DNA of 64,000 nt, taken from positions 310,001 to 374,000 of the forward strand of contig BCJJ01000021.1 in NCBI GenBank assembly GCA_039545355.1, written 5' to 3'. Below are positions 41,543 to 52,501 of this stretch, piece by piece (the stretch's first letter is position 1; each line of letters opens with the position of its first letter). The notes below the pieces were generated by a model. The model saw only the letters and a program-made list of their open reading frames with translations, had not been told where the DNA came from and did no database searches. Position numbers and translations under genes: made by a program. This DNA comes from Trichosporon coremiiforme. Lineage: Eukaryota > Basidiomycota > Tremellomycetes > Trichosporonales > Trichosporonaceae.

Positions 41543-42794
41543 TTACTGCTTGGAGAAGTACTTCTTAGCGTCGGCAGTGTCGATGGTGTCGGCACCCTCC
41601 TCCCAGTTGGCCGGGCAGACCTCACCGTGCTCGTCGGTGAACTGGAAGGCCCTGACGACACGGATGGTCTCCTCGACGGAACGGCCGACGGGGAGGTCGT
41701 GGACGTGCATGGCACGGAGGGTACCCTTGGGGTCGATGAAGAAGGTGCCACGGAGAGTGATACCCTCCTCCTCGAGGAGAACACCGTAGGCCTTCGAGAC
41801 CGAGTGGTTGCGGTCAGAGAGGAGGCCGAGGTTGAGGTTAGGGCCAAGACCACCCTCCTTGCGGGGGGTCTGCGACCAGGCGAGGTGGGTGAACTCGGAG
41901 TCGGTCGAGAAGGCAATGACCTCGGTGTTGATGGCCTTGAACTGCTCGAGGGCGTTGTTGAAGGCGAGGATCTCAGTGGGGCAGACGACTGGGGGTTAGC
42001 TTAAAGCTGTCGGCTTCTGAAGCTGAGAGACACGAATCGGCGTCCTTCGGGCGCCGCTGCACAATCGCAGCATTCGCAACTGCTCCCTAACGCTTTCTAC
42101 CCTCCCAGCATGCTACCAGAGCAAGGCTCCAGCAGTAAGCTTCGCAGAGCAAGCGAAAACAAGAGCGAGTATGGCACTGTTGACGGGAGGCAGACGGACA
42201 TGCCCAAAAGTCCGCTTTTCTACCCATCTCGATACTTACAGGCTGCTTGTTAGCTTTTTGAAACGTTCTGAGAGCTTACTGTAGTCCATCGGGTACGAAA
42301 AGAGAACGACCCACTTGCCCTCGTAGTCGGAGAGCTTGACGTCCTTGAACTCGCCGTTCTGGACGAGGGTGCCCTGGAAGGCGCTGGACGTTAGCGGTGT
42401 TGTTGGGGAGAGGGAAGGGGCGGCGACACGGGGGCGACGAAGAGCAAGTGACGGACAGCGACGCGCGCAAGCGAGCGGAGGTCTCGAGCTGGCCAGCCAG
42501 CAAGAGTCCAGGAGACCGTTGCCTGACAACAGCGCCGGAAAGTCCGCGGACCAGCTCTGCTGGCAACGAGTGCTACGCTTTCGCGCACCCAACGCTACCC
42601 TACACAGTCCGAGGGCCATCATAACAGAGCAGTGGACTCTACGCTGATGTCGCAGAGGCTTATCAGACTTGCGGGCAAAGTCGCAGCTGAGTCACCCAGC
42701 CTGTTGTCGCCTGTGTCACCTGTTCTGTCGCATGCACTGTATGCTGTGTCGAGACCATTGTTGCGTGCACTCACGGAGCGGGCTTCTGGATCAT
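41543..42794 (-). CDS. TSA1: 2-Cys peroxiredoxin (Tsa1/Prx type), 190 aa, 4 exons including a 3-nt microexon
   Basis: Proposed exons are complement(41543..41988, 42240..42242, 42280..42383, 42775..42794). The protein reads [20 protein letters not shown]...[21 protein letters not shown]. The catalytic PxxxTxxC motif is complete (Pro38, Thr42, peroxidatic Cys45) only if the 3-nt exon CCT is used; it supplies two bases of Thr42 and one of Phe43. The resolving Cys167 lies in HGEVCPANW, and the C-terminal YF...SKQ is of the sensitive type. Other conserved blocks: [47 protein letters not shown]. The enzyme reduces H2O2 and organic peroxides in the cytosol using thioredoxin, and some members act as chaperones. 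The length is typical (190-200). Confidence 0.9.
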
Positions 42795-43503
42795 GGCAGA
42801 GGGGGCCGACATTTTGTTTTGATGTAGATTGTGTGTTGTCAAAAAAAGACGGTGGGGGAAGGACGGAAAACAAAAAGCCCTTATGTACGATCGGGGATGC
42901 CATGCATGGTGCAGTCACTGGTACGGGCGCAGTACGGGCAGTCGGCAAGCATCGGAAAAGCCCCCGAAAATGACCACTTGCCGCTGCAGCTCGCGCGCGT
43001 TGCCCAGAATTGCCAGCATGTCAACAATAACGTCACTTGTGCTTCGGATTGGTTGATTGGTTGCCCGGGCTTGCGGACTTGCGCCGTACGCCTGTTGGGC
43101 GAGCGTCCAGCTTAGCTCGGCGAATACAAACGTGCCTTTCCAACATGAAGTGGACATGTGTTCTCTCAGCTGGACGATCTGCATGCGCAGGCAGTCCAGT
43201 CAGCCAAGTAGTGAGACGATGAAAGCCGCAATCAGCCAGATGCTGAGTCAGCACGCGAGTTGCGCCGAGTTGCATGAGATCTCCCGTGGCGATCGGACTC
43301 AGGCTGACCGTCGAGTCCGCAACCTGGTTTGCTTACTAAGCCAGCGAGTCCAAGTCAACCTCATCGGCTTCGACTTTGTTCCATCTTTTCGGACGCCCTC
43401 GGCCGCCTCGCATCACTTGCGACACGTGCTTGACACGTGTTGGGGTACTGAGCGAGCGGCCGTGGCCTGGCTGTTCCCTTTGCAATCAGCAATCCTGTCT
43501 AAC
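42795..43503. promoter_or_regulatory. promoter side of the peroxiredoxin gene
   Basis: No gene is recognised. A short A-run and GC-rich segments are present, and no clear stress element was identified by eye. Confidence 0.35.
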
Positions 43504-43613
43504 CTCTCTATAGCTCAGTTGGTAGAGCGTCGGACTGTAATTGGTTATCCAAATCCTTCCACTCGATAGAGTGAGAAATCCGCAGGTCCTGTGTTCGACT
43601 CACAGTGGAGAGA
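43504..43613 (+). tRNA. tRNA-Tyr(GTA) with 37-nt intron
   Basis: Acceptor CTCTCTA/TGGAGAG pairs over 7 bp with one wobble, discriminator A at 43613. D loop AGTTGGTA, anticodon GTA at 43537-43539, canonical intron 43541-43577 after position 37, T arm with TTCGACT loop, and a TTTT terminator from 43620. Confidence 0.9.
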
Positions 43614-45104
43614 CAAATCTTTTGCCCTCCCCCTCCCCCCCTTCCTCTCCTTTTACCTGTCCGTCCCTTCCAGTCTCCTCCGCTACTTGACTCTTTCCGA
43701 GCACCGATCCCAGTTTGGCAAGTCTGACGCCTCGCCGCTCGGGACCCCCACTCCTCCTGACCCCTGTCATCAGCTGACACCCGCCGCCCGATCAGTCCTA
43801 TCTCAGGAGCGAGTGATCGCCGCCCGTCCGTCTCGGGACGGGCTAATTGAACCACTCAAAGCAGGGGATTCGATATGACGTCAACTGTCCTGCCACTTGT
43901 TCACATGTTCTTCCCCCTTCCTCGCCTAAAATCGACGCACCTCGAAACGGTGCAAACTGCTGCATGCGCATGACGTTGAAACCGGAAGAGAACTGCAGGC
44001 AAATCCAACGTGCCTCCGGGCGCCGCCGGTTCATCTGTTGCGAGCAGCGCAGGCAGAGTGCCCAGCTTGGACGGCGAAGGACACGAGCTCAGCACCCCGC
44101 GCCTCGTCAACCGCACGAGCATCTCACGCTCTGCCAAGCCCGTGCCCTTGCGACCACAGCCCAGTAGACCTGAGGCCACAGAGACCAAGAGGGAGACCGG
44201 CGCTTCGCCCGCCGTTGAATAGTGAATACTGGGGCGCGTATTCAAGTTGTTTCGAACTTCCGAGCGTAAGGTCCGATGCTTAGCAAATATGCAGATCACC
44301 TGCTCATATGGCCAGCGCCACGAGCCGCGGGCACGAAACAGAAGGCTGCGAACTCACCCCGGGTTCTCCCACGGCCCGGTCGCCGGTCGCGTCAGGCTCT
44401 ACCCGCGTTCAGCTGATTCTGCCCGCGAGCGTAGGTACCTCATTCTGGGCTCGGGCACCGCACCGAGGATACGTGTTTGGCCATTGCCTGACGGCGAGAG
44501 GCGAGAAATGAGTGCCATTGTGGGAAATGCGCATGCCGTGCGGAAAGTTGAGACTCTTGCTACAACAGCGATGCACTGGCCAGCGATGGGGCGCACAGCA
44601 CAGGCGTTGCACAAGCTGCACGTCTCATCGCACAGGCGGACGGTCAGCTGACTGATGCCTGGTCCTTGCGCTAGCTCAGTGCAGCGACGCACTGACAGCA
44701 TCCGTGACAGGTGGTAACATCGAATCGACTTGCAGCCCTGTTCCTTCGACTTCTTTCATACTTCTTCTACGGTCTGTTGCAGAGATGCGCGGGGCCTGGT
44801 AGCATGTGTTCCTGGCCCGAGGTTGGTCAGACGTTGTGTTGTGCGTGTGACTACTATATGAAAATGGATTCGAACGATGCGGGCAAATGACCAGTGGATC
44901 TCTTTGCCTCGCCAGTACAGGGTTGTGGTTACAACTTAAAACTCTTTGTGTCGATCTTCGTCCTCGTTTCCTCGTGCTGGCTGGATTCCAGTCGGTTCCG
45001 TTCCGATGTGTGTGTGAAGAGAAAATGGTGACCCAGAGACACTAAACTATAAGAGAAGAAGAGAAGGAGAAACCGGAATGCGGAAGGAAGCCCGCAAGGA
45101 CCTC
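43614..45104. other. intergenic, 1.5 kb
   Basis: A plus frame at about 43993-44222 (SNVPPGAAGSSVASSAGR...SLDGEGHELSTPRLVNR, ending TGASPAVE) has protein-like composition and an AG acceptor just before it. It could be the last exon of a small gene, but no convincing first exon was found. Nothing else is supported. Confidence 0.3.
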
Positions 45105-47401
45105 TCAGAGATCCATGTTGTCGATCCCGAAGGCGGGTTCTTCGTTGTCTCTCCTTCGCTCATCGGCCTCCTCAGAGCTCGACTTGCCGCGGTTGTTGAA
45201 GTGCAGCTCGTCCTCCTCCTCCTCGGCACCACCGCGGACACTCGAGTCGGGCAGCTTGAAGCTGGCTCCTCGCTGTCCGAACATGCCTCCGCCGATCATG
45301 GTCGCGCGAGCGGTCAGCGAGAGGGGCAGGCCGCGGTTCGGGATGGGCGAGGTTCCAGTCGGAGTACCGCTGTGGAAGTGTAATCCGTTCATGTCGGCGC
45401 CGAGGGAGCCGAGCGAGGCGGGGGTCGCAGGTCCACCAGGACCAGACGAGACAGATGATCGGCGTCCAGCAACGTTGATACCCATGGGACGCGACACACC
45501 ATGGCCTTTGAGGCCTAGCGAGTTGGGGTTGGGGGAGGTGCCGAGCAAGTCCGCACCGTCCATCGAGTTCGTCGAGTCCGAGCCCGGGCTGGACTTGCGG
45601 TCCTTGAGCACAGAACTCTCGCGGAGCGAGGAAGGCGTGAGCGGAGGAGGGTTGACGCTGGGCGAGCGAGGCAGTTCTCGGGAGCTCGACTTGGCCGAGC
45701 GCAGGAGGGGTGACGGGCCCGAAGAGGGCGAGAGAATAGCCGGCCATAGCGACTTGTCGTTCGGGAGCGACCTTCCGTGCGCGTTCGAGGGGTCCATGTG
45801 AGCGAGGATCGCGGCAGCCTCGAGCAGCTGTACCTGCTGGTGCTTCGACATCGAGATCTGGGTGGGCTCGCGCCAGTGGGGCGAGTGCTCCCAGCGATGC
45901 TTGATCAGACAAGAAGGATGGCGATACTCCTTGGCGCAGCTCTCGCACTTGAAGACCATACCCTTTCGTCGTCCCTTGATACCTCCAGAGCCAGTGCCCA
46001 GAGCAAGCTTCTCCCACTCGCCCTTGTACTCGTTCTCGTCCTCGATCTCCATGTCAAACTCGGCGCTGCCGCTGCGGTTGCCAGAGCGGTCCTCGTCGTC
46101 TCCGTCAAACTCCATGTCGAGCTCCATGTCGTCCTGGGGGGCCACAGCGGGGGGAGGATTGACATGGATGGGGGCTCCGCCGGCAATGCCCTGGCTTGGG
46201 AGCGAGGCGGCGATACCATTGGCGCGAGCGCTGCCAGTCCTGCCACCAGCGCCAGGGCGGCGGTCAGTCTTCGCAAAGTCAAACAGCTGCGGGGACCCCG
46301 AGACGGCGGCATTGGATAACCTGCGACCGGGAATCGCCGATCCGCTCTGCGAAGAGGAAAGTGTAGGGCGACTGAAATGGGGTCAACACATATTGGTCGC
46401 AGAAGTGCGAGAGATCCGACTCACGTGTCCTTAAGAAGGCCCGAGTCACCGGTGAGACCGAGCTTGCCACGTCCCAGGACGCCCGTCGTGGACGAGCTCA
46501 TACGGCGCGCCTTGGTACTAGGGGTCGAGGCGGTCGTGCCATTGAGGGGCCTGGTAGCGGAAAGGTAGGACGTGGCTGGGACGGAGGAGCCAGGCTCAAC
46601 CCTCTTGGATTGGCTGGAGGCGGCAGCCTCGGCGGACGAGGCTTTGGCAGCAGCGAGGGACAGGAGGTCTGTGATGGTCAGGATCGCGATGTACAATACA
46701 GATGTCAGGAAGCATGGCGCTTTTGAGCACGATCACCGGGTGGCGATCGGGGAAGCGCGCGCGGTGGCGACTTACCAAACGCGTGTGCATGCATTTCTCC
46801 GCCATCCTTCGCGTGCTCGCACGGGGGCAGGAAGCTCGGGTGCAGTAGGTCGGCCTTGGTAGGCGCCGGCGACGATGCCTGGGGAAGATCGACAGGCTGT
46901 TATCGTGTAAGGACAGGATACGGAGTGTCGCACGGCGGGTACAGTCAAGTGGGTTGGGTGTGGGGTGGGCAGCAAAAGTCAAATGAAATTGGGACGGACG
47001 CGTCGACGCATAAGTAATTTGGGTTTCCCGGTCAACAACGGGCGGCGGAAATCGCAATAGAACGATATTTGTGCAATGCATGTCGACGCATCAATGCAGG
47101 GGGAAGAACATGTCAGCACATTGATACGCATCGAGAGAAGGTGGCCTGGTTGCCAGGGTGACTGATGCAACGGCAGTGTAACACAGCCGCCAGACTTTTT
47201 TCGGGGGAGGGGTGAGGGAAATAATGGGGAGGGACAAAGTCGACGGGCGGCAACAATAGGCAATCAGAATACCGGTCCCCCGCCATCACGAATTTCCAAG
47301 GCAACGACCACCGAGAACAGCGAGCGACTCACCTCAAGCGCCGGCGTCGGAGCCGGGGGCGGCGAACGCCATTGACTGAATGCAGTGCTCACGGGAGCCA
47401 T
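45105..47401 (-). CDS. single C2H2 zinc-finger protein, 560 aa, 4 exons
   Basis: Proposed exons are complement(45105..46371, 46425..46668, 46776..46878, 47333..47401), all in phase. The one recognisable domain is FKCESCAKEYRHPSCLIKHR-WEH (Cys281, Cys284, His297, His301), a C2H2 finger preceded by a strongly acidic stretch (DDMELDMEFDGDDEDRS, EFDMEIEDENEYKGEWEKL). Everything else is Ser/Pro-rich, with many SP/TP sites (KSSPGSDSTNS, SRELPRSPSVNPPPL). The 'CxxCxKEYRHxSCLxKHRWEH' finger is a conserved fungal type found in otherwise poorly alignable proteins. A nuclear regulatory role is likely but its targets are unknown. The first exon codes MAPVSTAFSQWRSPPPAP only. Confidence 0.75.
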
Positions 47402-49427
47402 GCTACGTGGACGAGAGTCGGACAGAGACGGGTAAGTCTTCGTGCTGAATAACCGAGTCAGCGCGGGTAGTAGTGATGGGTGAAAGTCGACGTACAGAGG
47501 CGGTCGAGGTGGTGGTGTGGTGGTGGTCGAGTCGATGCAGTCGAGGTCGAGCCGGGGGTGTCGTCGAGGAAGAGTGCAGAAGCAAGGTCGGCTGGGGTAA
47601 GGTGTGATGAGTGGTGAGTAGTGCAGAGGTAACAATTGGTTGCTAAAGAAAGTTGGGCGGATGCCTGGAGGTCTGGGGACATTAGAGCCTAGTGCGGTGT
47701 GCGGTGCGCGGTGTGGGGGTGCCAGGCGGCCGGGTGCGCGCTCAGCCAGTGTCAGTCAGCCAGTCGTGCATCGTGCTGCCAGTCGTCCGGCTGGCAGGAG
47801 CCCGCCCTGGCAGCCACGAGTCAGGCCGGCCAGCAGCCAAGCAGTCCTGATTGTACCGTGCCGTACCTCACCCTTGGCCCATCATCATCGGCAGCTCACT
47901 CTGCGACGCCATTGCTCGCCTGCATACTCTTGAGTCACTCTCCTTGCTCCCGGCACCCGGCCATGGCCACGGCCAGCCTGGCACCTGGGGTACAGGGTCG
48001 TCTGTAGCCTGGACAGAGGATGGGGGACAGCGCCCAACGCCCAACGCCCAACGCCCAGAAGGGCTGCAGGGCTGCAAGGGATCGCAAGGGGGTCCGCCCC
48101 TTAAACCATGGCCCTAATCGCTGACAAAGATGGTTACTATTGGTTCAGTCGACATAACCCGGCGTTGAAAATCCCACACTTCGGAGTCCACCATCGCAGC
48201 ACCATGGCACCAGAGAAGCCCGTGACTCGCTGCTGCTCGTTGCTCGGTTCTTGGCTGTCATGCTGTATCAAGCAACCGCTGCAGCGTATAGCGTATGGCG
48301 TGTGTGCATCGCCGCCGCTGATCTTCTGCGAATCGATAGAACCCAGAACCGCGAACCAGAACAGAAGCGAAGCGAAGACGCATCTGTTCTGCTGCGCACT
48401 ACTCTCGCGTCGCCCTTGTCCTCGCGCTAGCTCAAAAGGAAATCTCTGGAATCTCACGACGACTGTGGCCCGTAATTAAATGTCTGCTCTATGGTGCATC
48501 CGTTGCAACTAATGCAGGCGCTTGATTCCTGCCCGCCCTGCCCGCCGAACCGTTTGGCCAACGGTGTTCAGGTGGCCCCCAACTGAACAGCTGACCGCTT
48601 GACCCGGTGACCCACTGGCACTATAACAAGGCGTGGAATGGCGGATTACCTGATCCAATAGATCGACCGACTGTAGCACACGCGGCGTCCGCTTGGCCGC
48701 GGGCCGTCCGCCCGTCGCTTTGGCCGTTATGGTCCCTTCTTCCGGTCTGTCTTGTACCGCCCGCACTAAAATAAGTTTATCTGCCGTTGTTCGAAAAAAA
48801 AGTTGGGTGTTACATCTCGAGCCGGGTAACCAATTGCAGCCTGTGACCTGTGACAGTGTGCGACAAGACGCACAGGAACGTGCGATGTGCGACCGTGGAC
48901 GGAGCACACAATGGCATCCCAGAGATAGTGCCCCTTTGGACGCATCGCACTGGCCCATGAACTCGAACAGCGCTCCTATCGCGAAAAGATAACAAGGTCT
49001 ATTGTTGTCGAGCAGCGAGCTCCGAGAGCCCTTCGGGCAGGCGCGGATACGTGGCGGCCAGTCATGTCGCCGGCGGTACGCGGCAGGGGCATCGGGGGGA
49101 CCCCACAGATGGCATTCCTTGCGAGGAAGGTTTGGTTCGTGGCCCCCACTCGGTTCAAGAATCGCATGCGAGGTCGATGAATGCCGTCATTCCAATCCCA
49201 ATTCCTGCCCGTCCCTGCCGCCTTGCCTCTTGGATTCCAACAAGCAAGCCTCGCCGCTCCGCATGTCCGCCCGTGCCGCTGGGAACGCTTTCAGGCTCTG
49301 AAACTGAATGCAAGGGGAGGATAAGGAAAGTCAACACCGGACTGGCATGCCAGGCAGAGCTGAAATGAAGCTGACACGGTGCAAGCTGCTTCTGCCAGGG
49401 CCCCTGAAGGAGGCAGCCCCATTCAGT
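47402..49427. other. intergenic, 2 kb
   Basis: No gene supported. It contains the promoter of the zinc-finger gene and a short tandem repeat at 48031-48056. Confidence 0.4.
48031..48056. repeat. 7-bp tandem repeat (CGCCCAA) x 3.7
   Basis: Perfect copies of CGCCCAA in a row; non-coding. Confidence 0.9.
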
Positions 49428-50474
49428 TTAGCAGCGGATGTACTTGCTAACCACCTTGGGCAGCCGGTCCTGCCCCGGTACGTGGCACACCTCAGCAGGT
49501 CTGACGGGCGTCGCCAGGCAGCGTCGGATATTCAGGGCGGCATTCAGGTTGCAGGTCACATCCTCGCTGTTGGTGGAATCACACCACATCAAGCTTCGGA
49601 CGGCGGTCGCCGGGCACCAGCTCTGCCCCTGCTTCAGGACCGATCCGGTCTCGGCATGCACCATGGTCGTCCGGAACGCGTCGACCAGCAAGGTACGGAG
49701 GCGCTGAACGCACGCCTTGTACGCCCGGGACATGGGAACGGATCGATCGCCCTTGCCTCCCGGGGCAAACATAGCTGTAGGCGACCACCACCGGCTTGCC
49801 CTCCTTGGCGGCCGCGTTGGCGACGGCGTTGGCAACGCCGTTCAGGAAGGTGGCAAACACGCGCTTCTTGCCTCCGTACACCCAGCGCGGCTTCAGCCAC
49901 TCGTTCCACAGCTGCTGATACGTGTCGAGCCACACCGCTAGGAAGGCCTGGTGCGCTGCCAGCGCCGAGCGCTTGGAGCTGACCTGCGACAGTTGCTGCA
50001 GCGACTCCTGCAGCGCGTGCTGCCATGCCGCTGAATTCTTCGTGGCTGTCGTGACGCCGGCTTCCGCATAGTAGCGTCCTCTGGTAGCTTCCAGTTGTTG
50101 ACGCGGCTGTCAGACTGCTCCATGGCCATGAAGATGCTGGTCCTGCCTAGCTCGTTCCCAAAGATGCAGTGCTCATCCAAGCTGCCTGCCAAGGGGCTGG
50201 GAGCTGCCGCCATAGCAGACACGTCATCGGCAGCCTTCTTGATGCGCTGGAAGCGCACGCACACGCTGGTGTCGTCGCTGTCCACTGTGTGGGTGAACTC
50301 GTGGCCGTTGCCCTCCCGCTTGCTGATCGCCAGGGTGGCCCCCCAACGCTCCACGGCCATGGCCATGAAGGTCGTCTTGTTGCAGGCCACCACCTTGAGT
50401 ACCCACAGCAGGCCATACAGCACGGAGGCCTCGATCTTGACGAAGCGGCGCCCCTTATGGCCACCGGCATCCAT
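49428..50474 (-). pseudogene. decayed Fanzor (eukaryotic TnpB-like RNA-guided nuclease)
   Basis: Read on the minus strand, three frames must be chained. Frame 1 (50474 to about 50075) gives HTVDSDDTSVCVRFQR and GNELGRTSIFMAMEQSD, the position of the Fanzor/TnpB RuvC-I motif 'DPGR', here ELGR. Frame 2 (to about 49780) gives GRYYAEAGVTTATKNS, WLDTYQQLWNEWLKPRWVY, KKRVFATFLNGVANAV and VVVAYSY, where the family has 'YGdasF'. Frame 3 (to 49428) gives FAPGGKGDRSVP, AFRTTMVHAETGSVL, LMWCDST and CNLNAALNIRRCL, matching the Fanzor zinc-finger region and the RuvC-III 'RD(V/L)NAALNI', here with Asn for Asp. The CxxC zinc ligands after FRTT are also lost (MVHAETG). Two frameshifts plus two catalytic substitutions mean it is inactive. 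Flanking transposon ends were not found. Confidence 0.75.
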
Positions 50475-50953
50475 CTGGCTACCTTGGAGTTTGGCGGATC
50501 ATCGTGGATCGCGCCAGATTGTGTCATATACGAATGCGACTGCTCATAAGGGGATGAATGGACGCAGAAGCGCTGACGACACGTGACGTCACGCATCGCA
50601 CTTCGTTGATCGGTCGGGTGGGATGACGTCAGGGTCTAGTAGGGGTGGGATGACGTCAGGGACTAGCACAGCGCCGTGGAGCTGTTGACGGCGCATGGTT
50701 GGCTCCCCGCAAAGCCGCATCCCATCGAAGGATGATCTGTCCAGCTGGTGTCCATGACCCATCGTGTCTCGTTCACGTGTATATAAGGCGCAAGCATGAC
50801 ATGGGGTCTCCCCATAAGCTACAGACCGGTCAATCTAAATTGCTAGGCCTCACCACTCTTCGTTTCTCATTTTCTCCACCTATTTCACATTTGTTTTGTA
50901 AATCGCCCTCTCATTCTTCCCATTGATTGACGCGCCGGTATTCACTACTCGCC
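50475..50953 (+). promoter_or_regulatory. promoter of alcohol dehydrogenase with three TGACGTCA (CRE-like) sites
   Basis: Perfect palindromic TGACGTCA at 50584-50591, 50624-50631 and 50651-50658. The last two lie in a 27-bp direct repeat (GGTGGGATGACGTCAGGG plus a CTAG motif). A TATATAAGG element is at about 50780-50788, 170 bp before the start codon. TGACGTCA is the classic target of CREB/ATF-type bZIP factors (for example Sko1/Atf1 classes in fungi), so regulation by osmotic or oxidative stress or by carbon source is a fair inference. Confidence 0.6.
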
Positions 50954-52279
50954 ATGGCAATGAACGCTGCTGCCAACGTGGCCCAGAAGGTCATGGGCGA
51001 CGAACCGGTCACGCTGACCAAGGAGAAGGATATTAAGATCCGAGCCGGGCTGACGCAGCGTGCCTGCGTCTGGCGCGGCAAGGAGAAGGTCGAAGTCATT
51101 GACGCACAAGTCCCCGACGTGACCGATCCGCAAGACGCCATTATTCGCATCACCGGGAGCACGCTGTGCGGTTCTGACAGCCACATCTATAAAGGAGAGA
51201 TCCCGCAAATGAAGTCGGGTGATATTCTCGGTCACGAGTGCATCGGCATCATCGACAAGGTCGGCTCCGACGTCCGCAGCGACTTGAAACCCGGCCAGCG
51301 CGTCGTCGTGAGCTTCAGCATCGCGTGCGGGGCCTGCCGCTATTGTAAGGAGGGTCTCACGACGCACTGCAACAACACCAACCCGAGCAGTGTGCAGGGA
51401 GAGCTCTATGGCTCGCACACAGCCGCCATCTTTGGCTATTCCGGCTTCGTAGGCCCCTTCAGTGGCGGCCAGGCCGAGTGGATCCGCGTCCCCTTTGCCA
51501 ACACCAACCTGCTGCCAGTTCCCGACGACGTGCCCGACGAGAAGGCGCTGTACCTGTCGGACATCGTGTGCACCTCCTACCACGCTGTAATCGACACAGG
51601 ATGCCAGGCCGGCGAGACTATTGGCGTCTGGGGCGCTGGCCCGATCGGTTTGATGGCCTGCCAGTGGCTTAAAAACGTGATTAAGGTTGACCGTCTCATC
51701 TGCGTCGACGGCGAGCCCGACCGCCTCGCCCTCGCCGCGAAGCTCGGCGCCGAGACGATCAACTTTAAGGAGCACAAGGATATCGTGGCCTATGTTCGTG
51801 AGCAGGTGCCCAACGGCCTGGACCGCATTATTGACTGCACGGGCGGCCGGTTCGCCATGGGCATGCTGCACAAGATCGAGCGTGCGCTCGGAATGGAAAC
51901 CGACACCCCTGAGATCGTCGAGATTGAGATGAAGTGCTTGCGCAAGATGGGCACGCTGGGCTTGATCCAAGACATGGCCGCCTACTCGAACCATTTCCCC
52001 ATCGGTATCGTCATGATGAAGGCCATCCGCTTGATCGGATGTGGCCAGGCCCCCGTACAGAAGTACTGGACGAAGCTGCTCGAGTACATCCAGAACGGCA
52101 CCATCGACCCAACCCTGATTCTGACGCACCGCATCTCCCTGGAGGACTTGCCCTTAGCGTACGCCGCCTTTACTAACCATAAGATGCACTTCTTGAAGTG
52201 TTTCGTCGAGACCAAATACAGCCAGCCCCGTGCCGCCGGCACGCCCGAGCTCTACAAGGGCAACTGGGACACCGCTTAA
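50954..52279 (+). CDS. zinc-dependent alcohol/formaldehyde dehydrogenase-like enzyme, 441 aa
   Basis: Intronless; start chosen at 50954 (ctcgccATGGCAATG) because the longer frame begins with TTG. Medium-chain dehydrogenase: catalytic-zinc Cys72 in GSTLCGSDSH and His94 in GHECIG. Structural-zinc cysteines are C125, C128, C131 and C139 (CGACRYCKEGLTTHC). The NAD-binding Rossmann turn is GVWGAGPIG (225-233) with the acidic VDGEPDR after beta-2, indicating NAD preference. Its length, the SFSIACGACRYC segment and the insertion between NPSSVQGELYG and FGYSGFVGPF fit the glutathione-independent formaldehyde dehydrogenase-like branch rather than ordinary Adh1. The substrate is unknown. Strong C-ending codon bias. 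It sits beside a Fanzor relic and a decayed gene, so the locus looks accessory. Confidence 0.88.
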   Translation: MAMNAAANVAQKVMGDEPVTLTKEKDIKIRAGLTQRACVWRGKEKVEVIDAQVPDVTDPQDAIIRITGSTLCGSDSHIYKGEIPQMKSGDILGHECIGIIDKVGSDVRSDLKPGQRVVVSFSIACGACRYCKEGLTTHCNNTNPSSVQGELYGSHTAAIFGYSGFVGPFSGGQAEWIRVPFANTNLLPVPDDVPDEKALYLSDIVCTSYHAVIDTGCQAGETIGVWGAGPIGLMACQWLKNVIKVDRLICVDGEPDRLALAAKLGAETINFKEHKDIVAYVREQVPNGLDRIIDCTGGRFAMGMLHKIERALGMETDTPEIVEIEMKCLRKMGTLGLIQDMAAYSNHFPIGIVMMKAIRLIGCGQAPVQKYWTKLLEYIQNGTIDPTLILTHRISLEDLPLAYAAFTNHKMHFLKCFVETKYSQPRAAGTPELYKGNWDTA

Positions 52280-52501
52280 GTAAATCAACTCAGCCCCGCC
52301 CCCTGCTGATCTCCTCAATTGCATTTAAATAAGCAGAGTACATCTGCAGCAACTGAGTAATGAAACACCTTGCACTTCTTCAGCTACCCTAAATGTATAG
52401 TTTGTCGGCCTGCTAGGCTATAAGGTGAATGGTACAATACTAAGCGTCCCCTGCATTGTTCTCGCACACGGGCAACCCAACGCGGACAGCAATCCTTCCT
52501 A

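Noticed and set aside
43508..43855. ORF with STVSRTQDLRIS, also seen at 56000-56215
   Set aside because: Translation of tRNA-Tyr genes, a frequent false protein in databases.
43993..44222. Possible last exon of a small gene (ends TGASPAVE)
   Set aside because: Composition is suggestive, but no upstream exon with a matching phase and start codon was found.
50945..52129. 394-codon minus-strand ORF opposite the alcohol dehydrogenase
   Set aside because: Antisense shadow of a biased gene.
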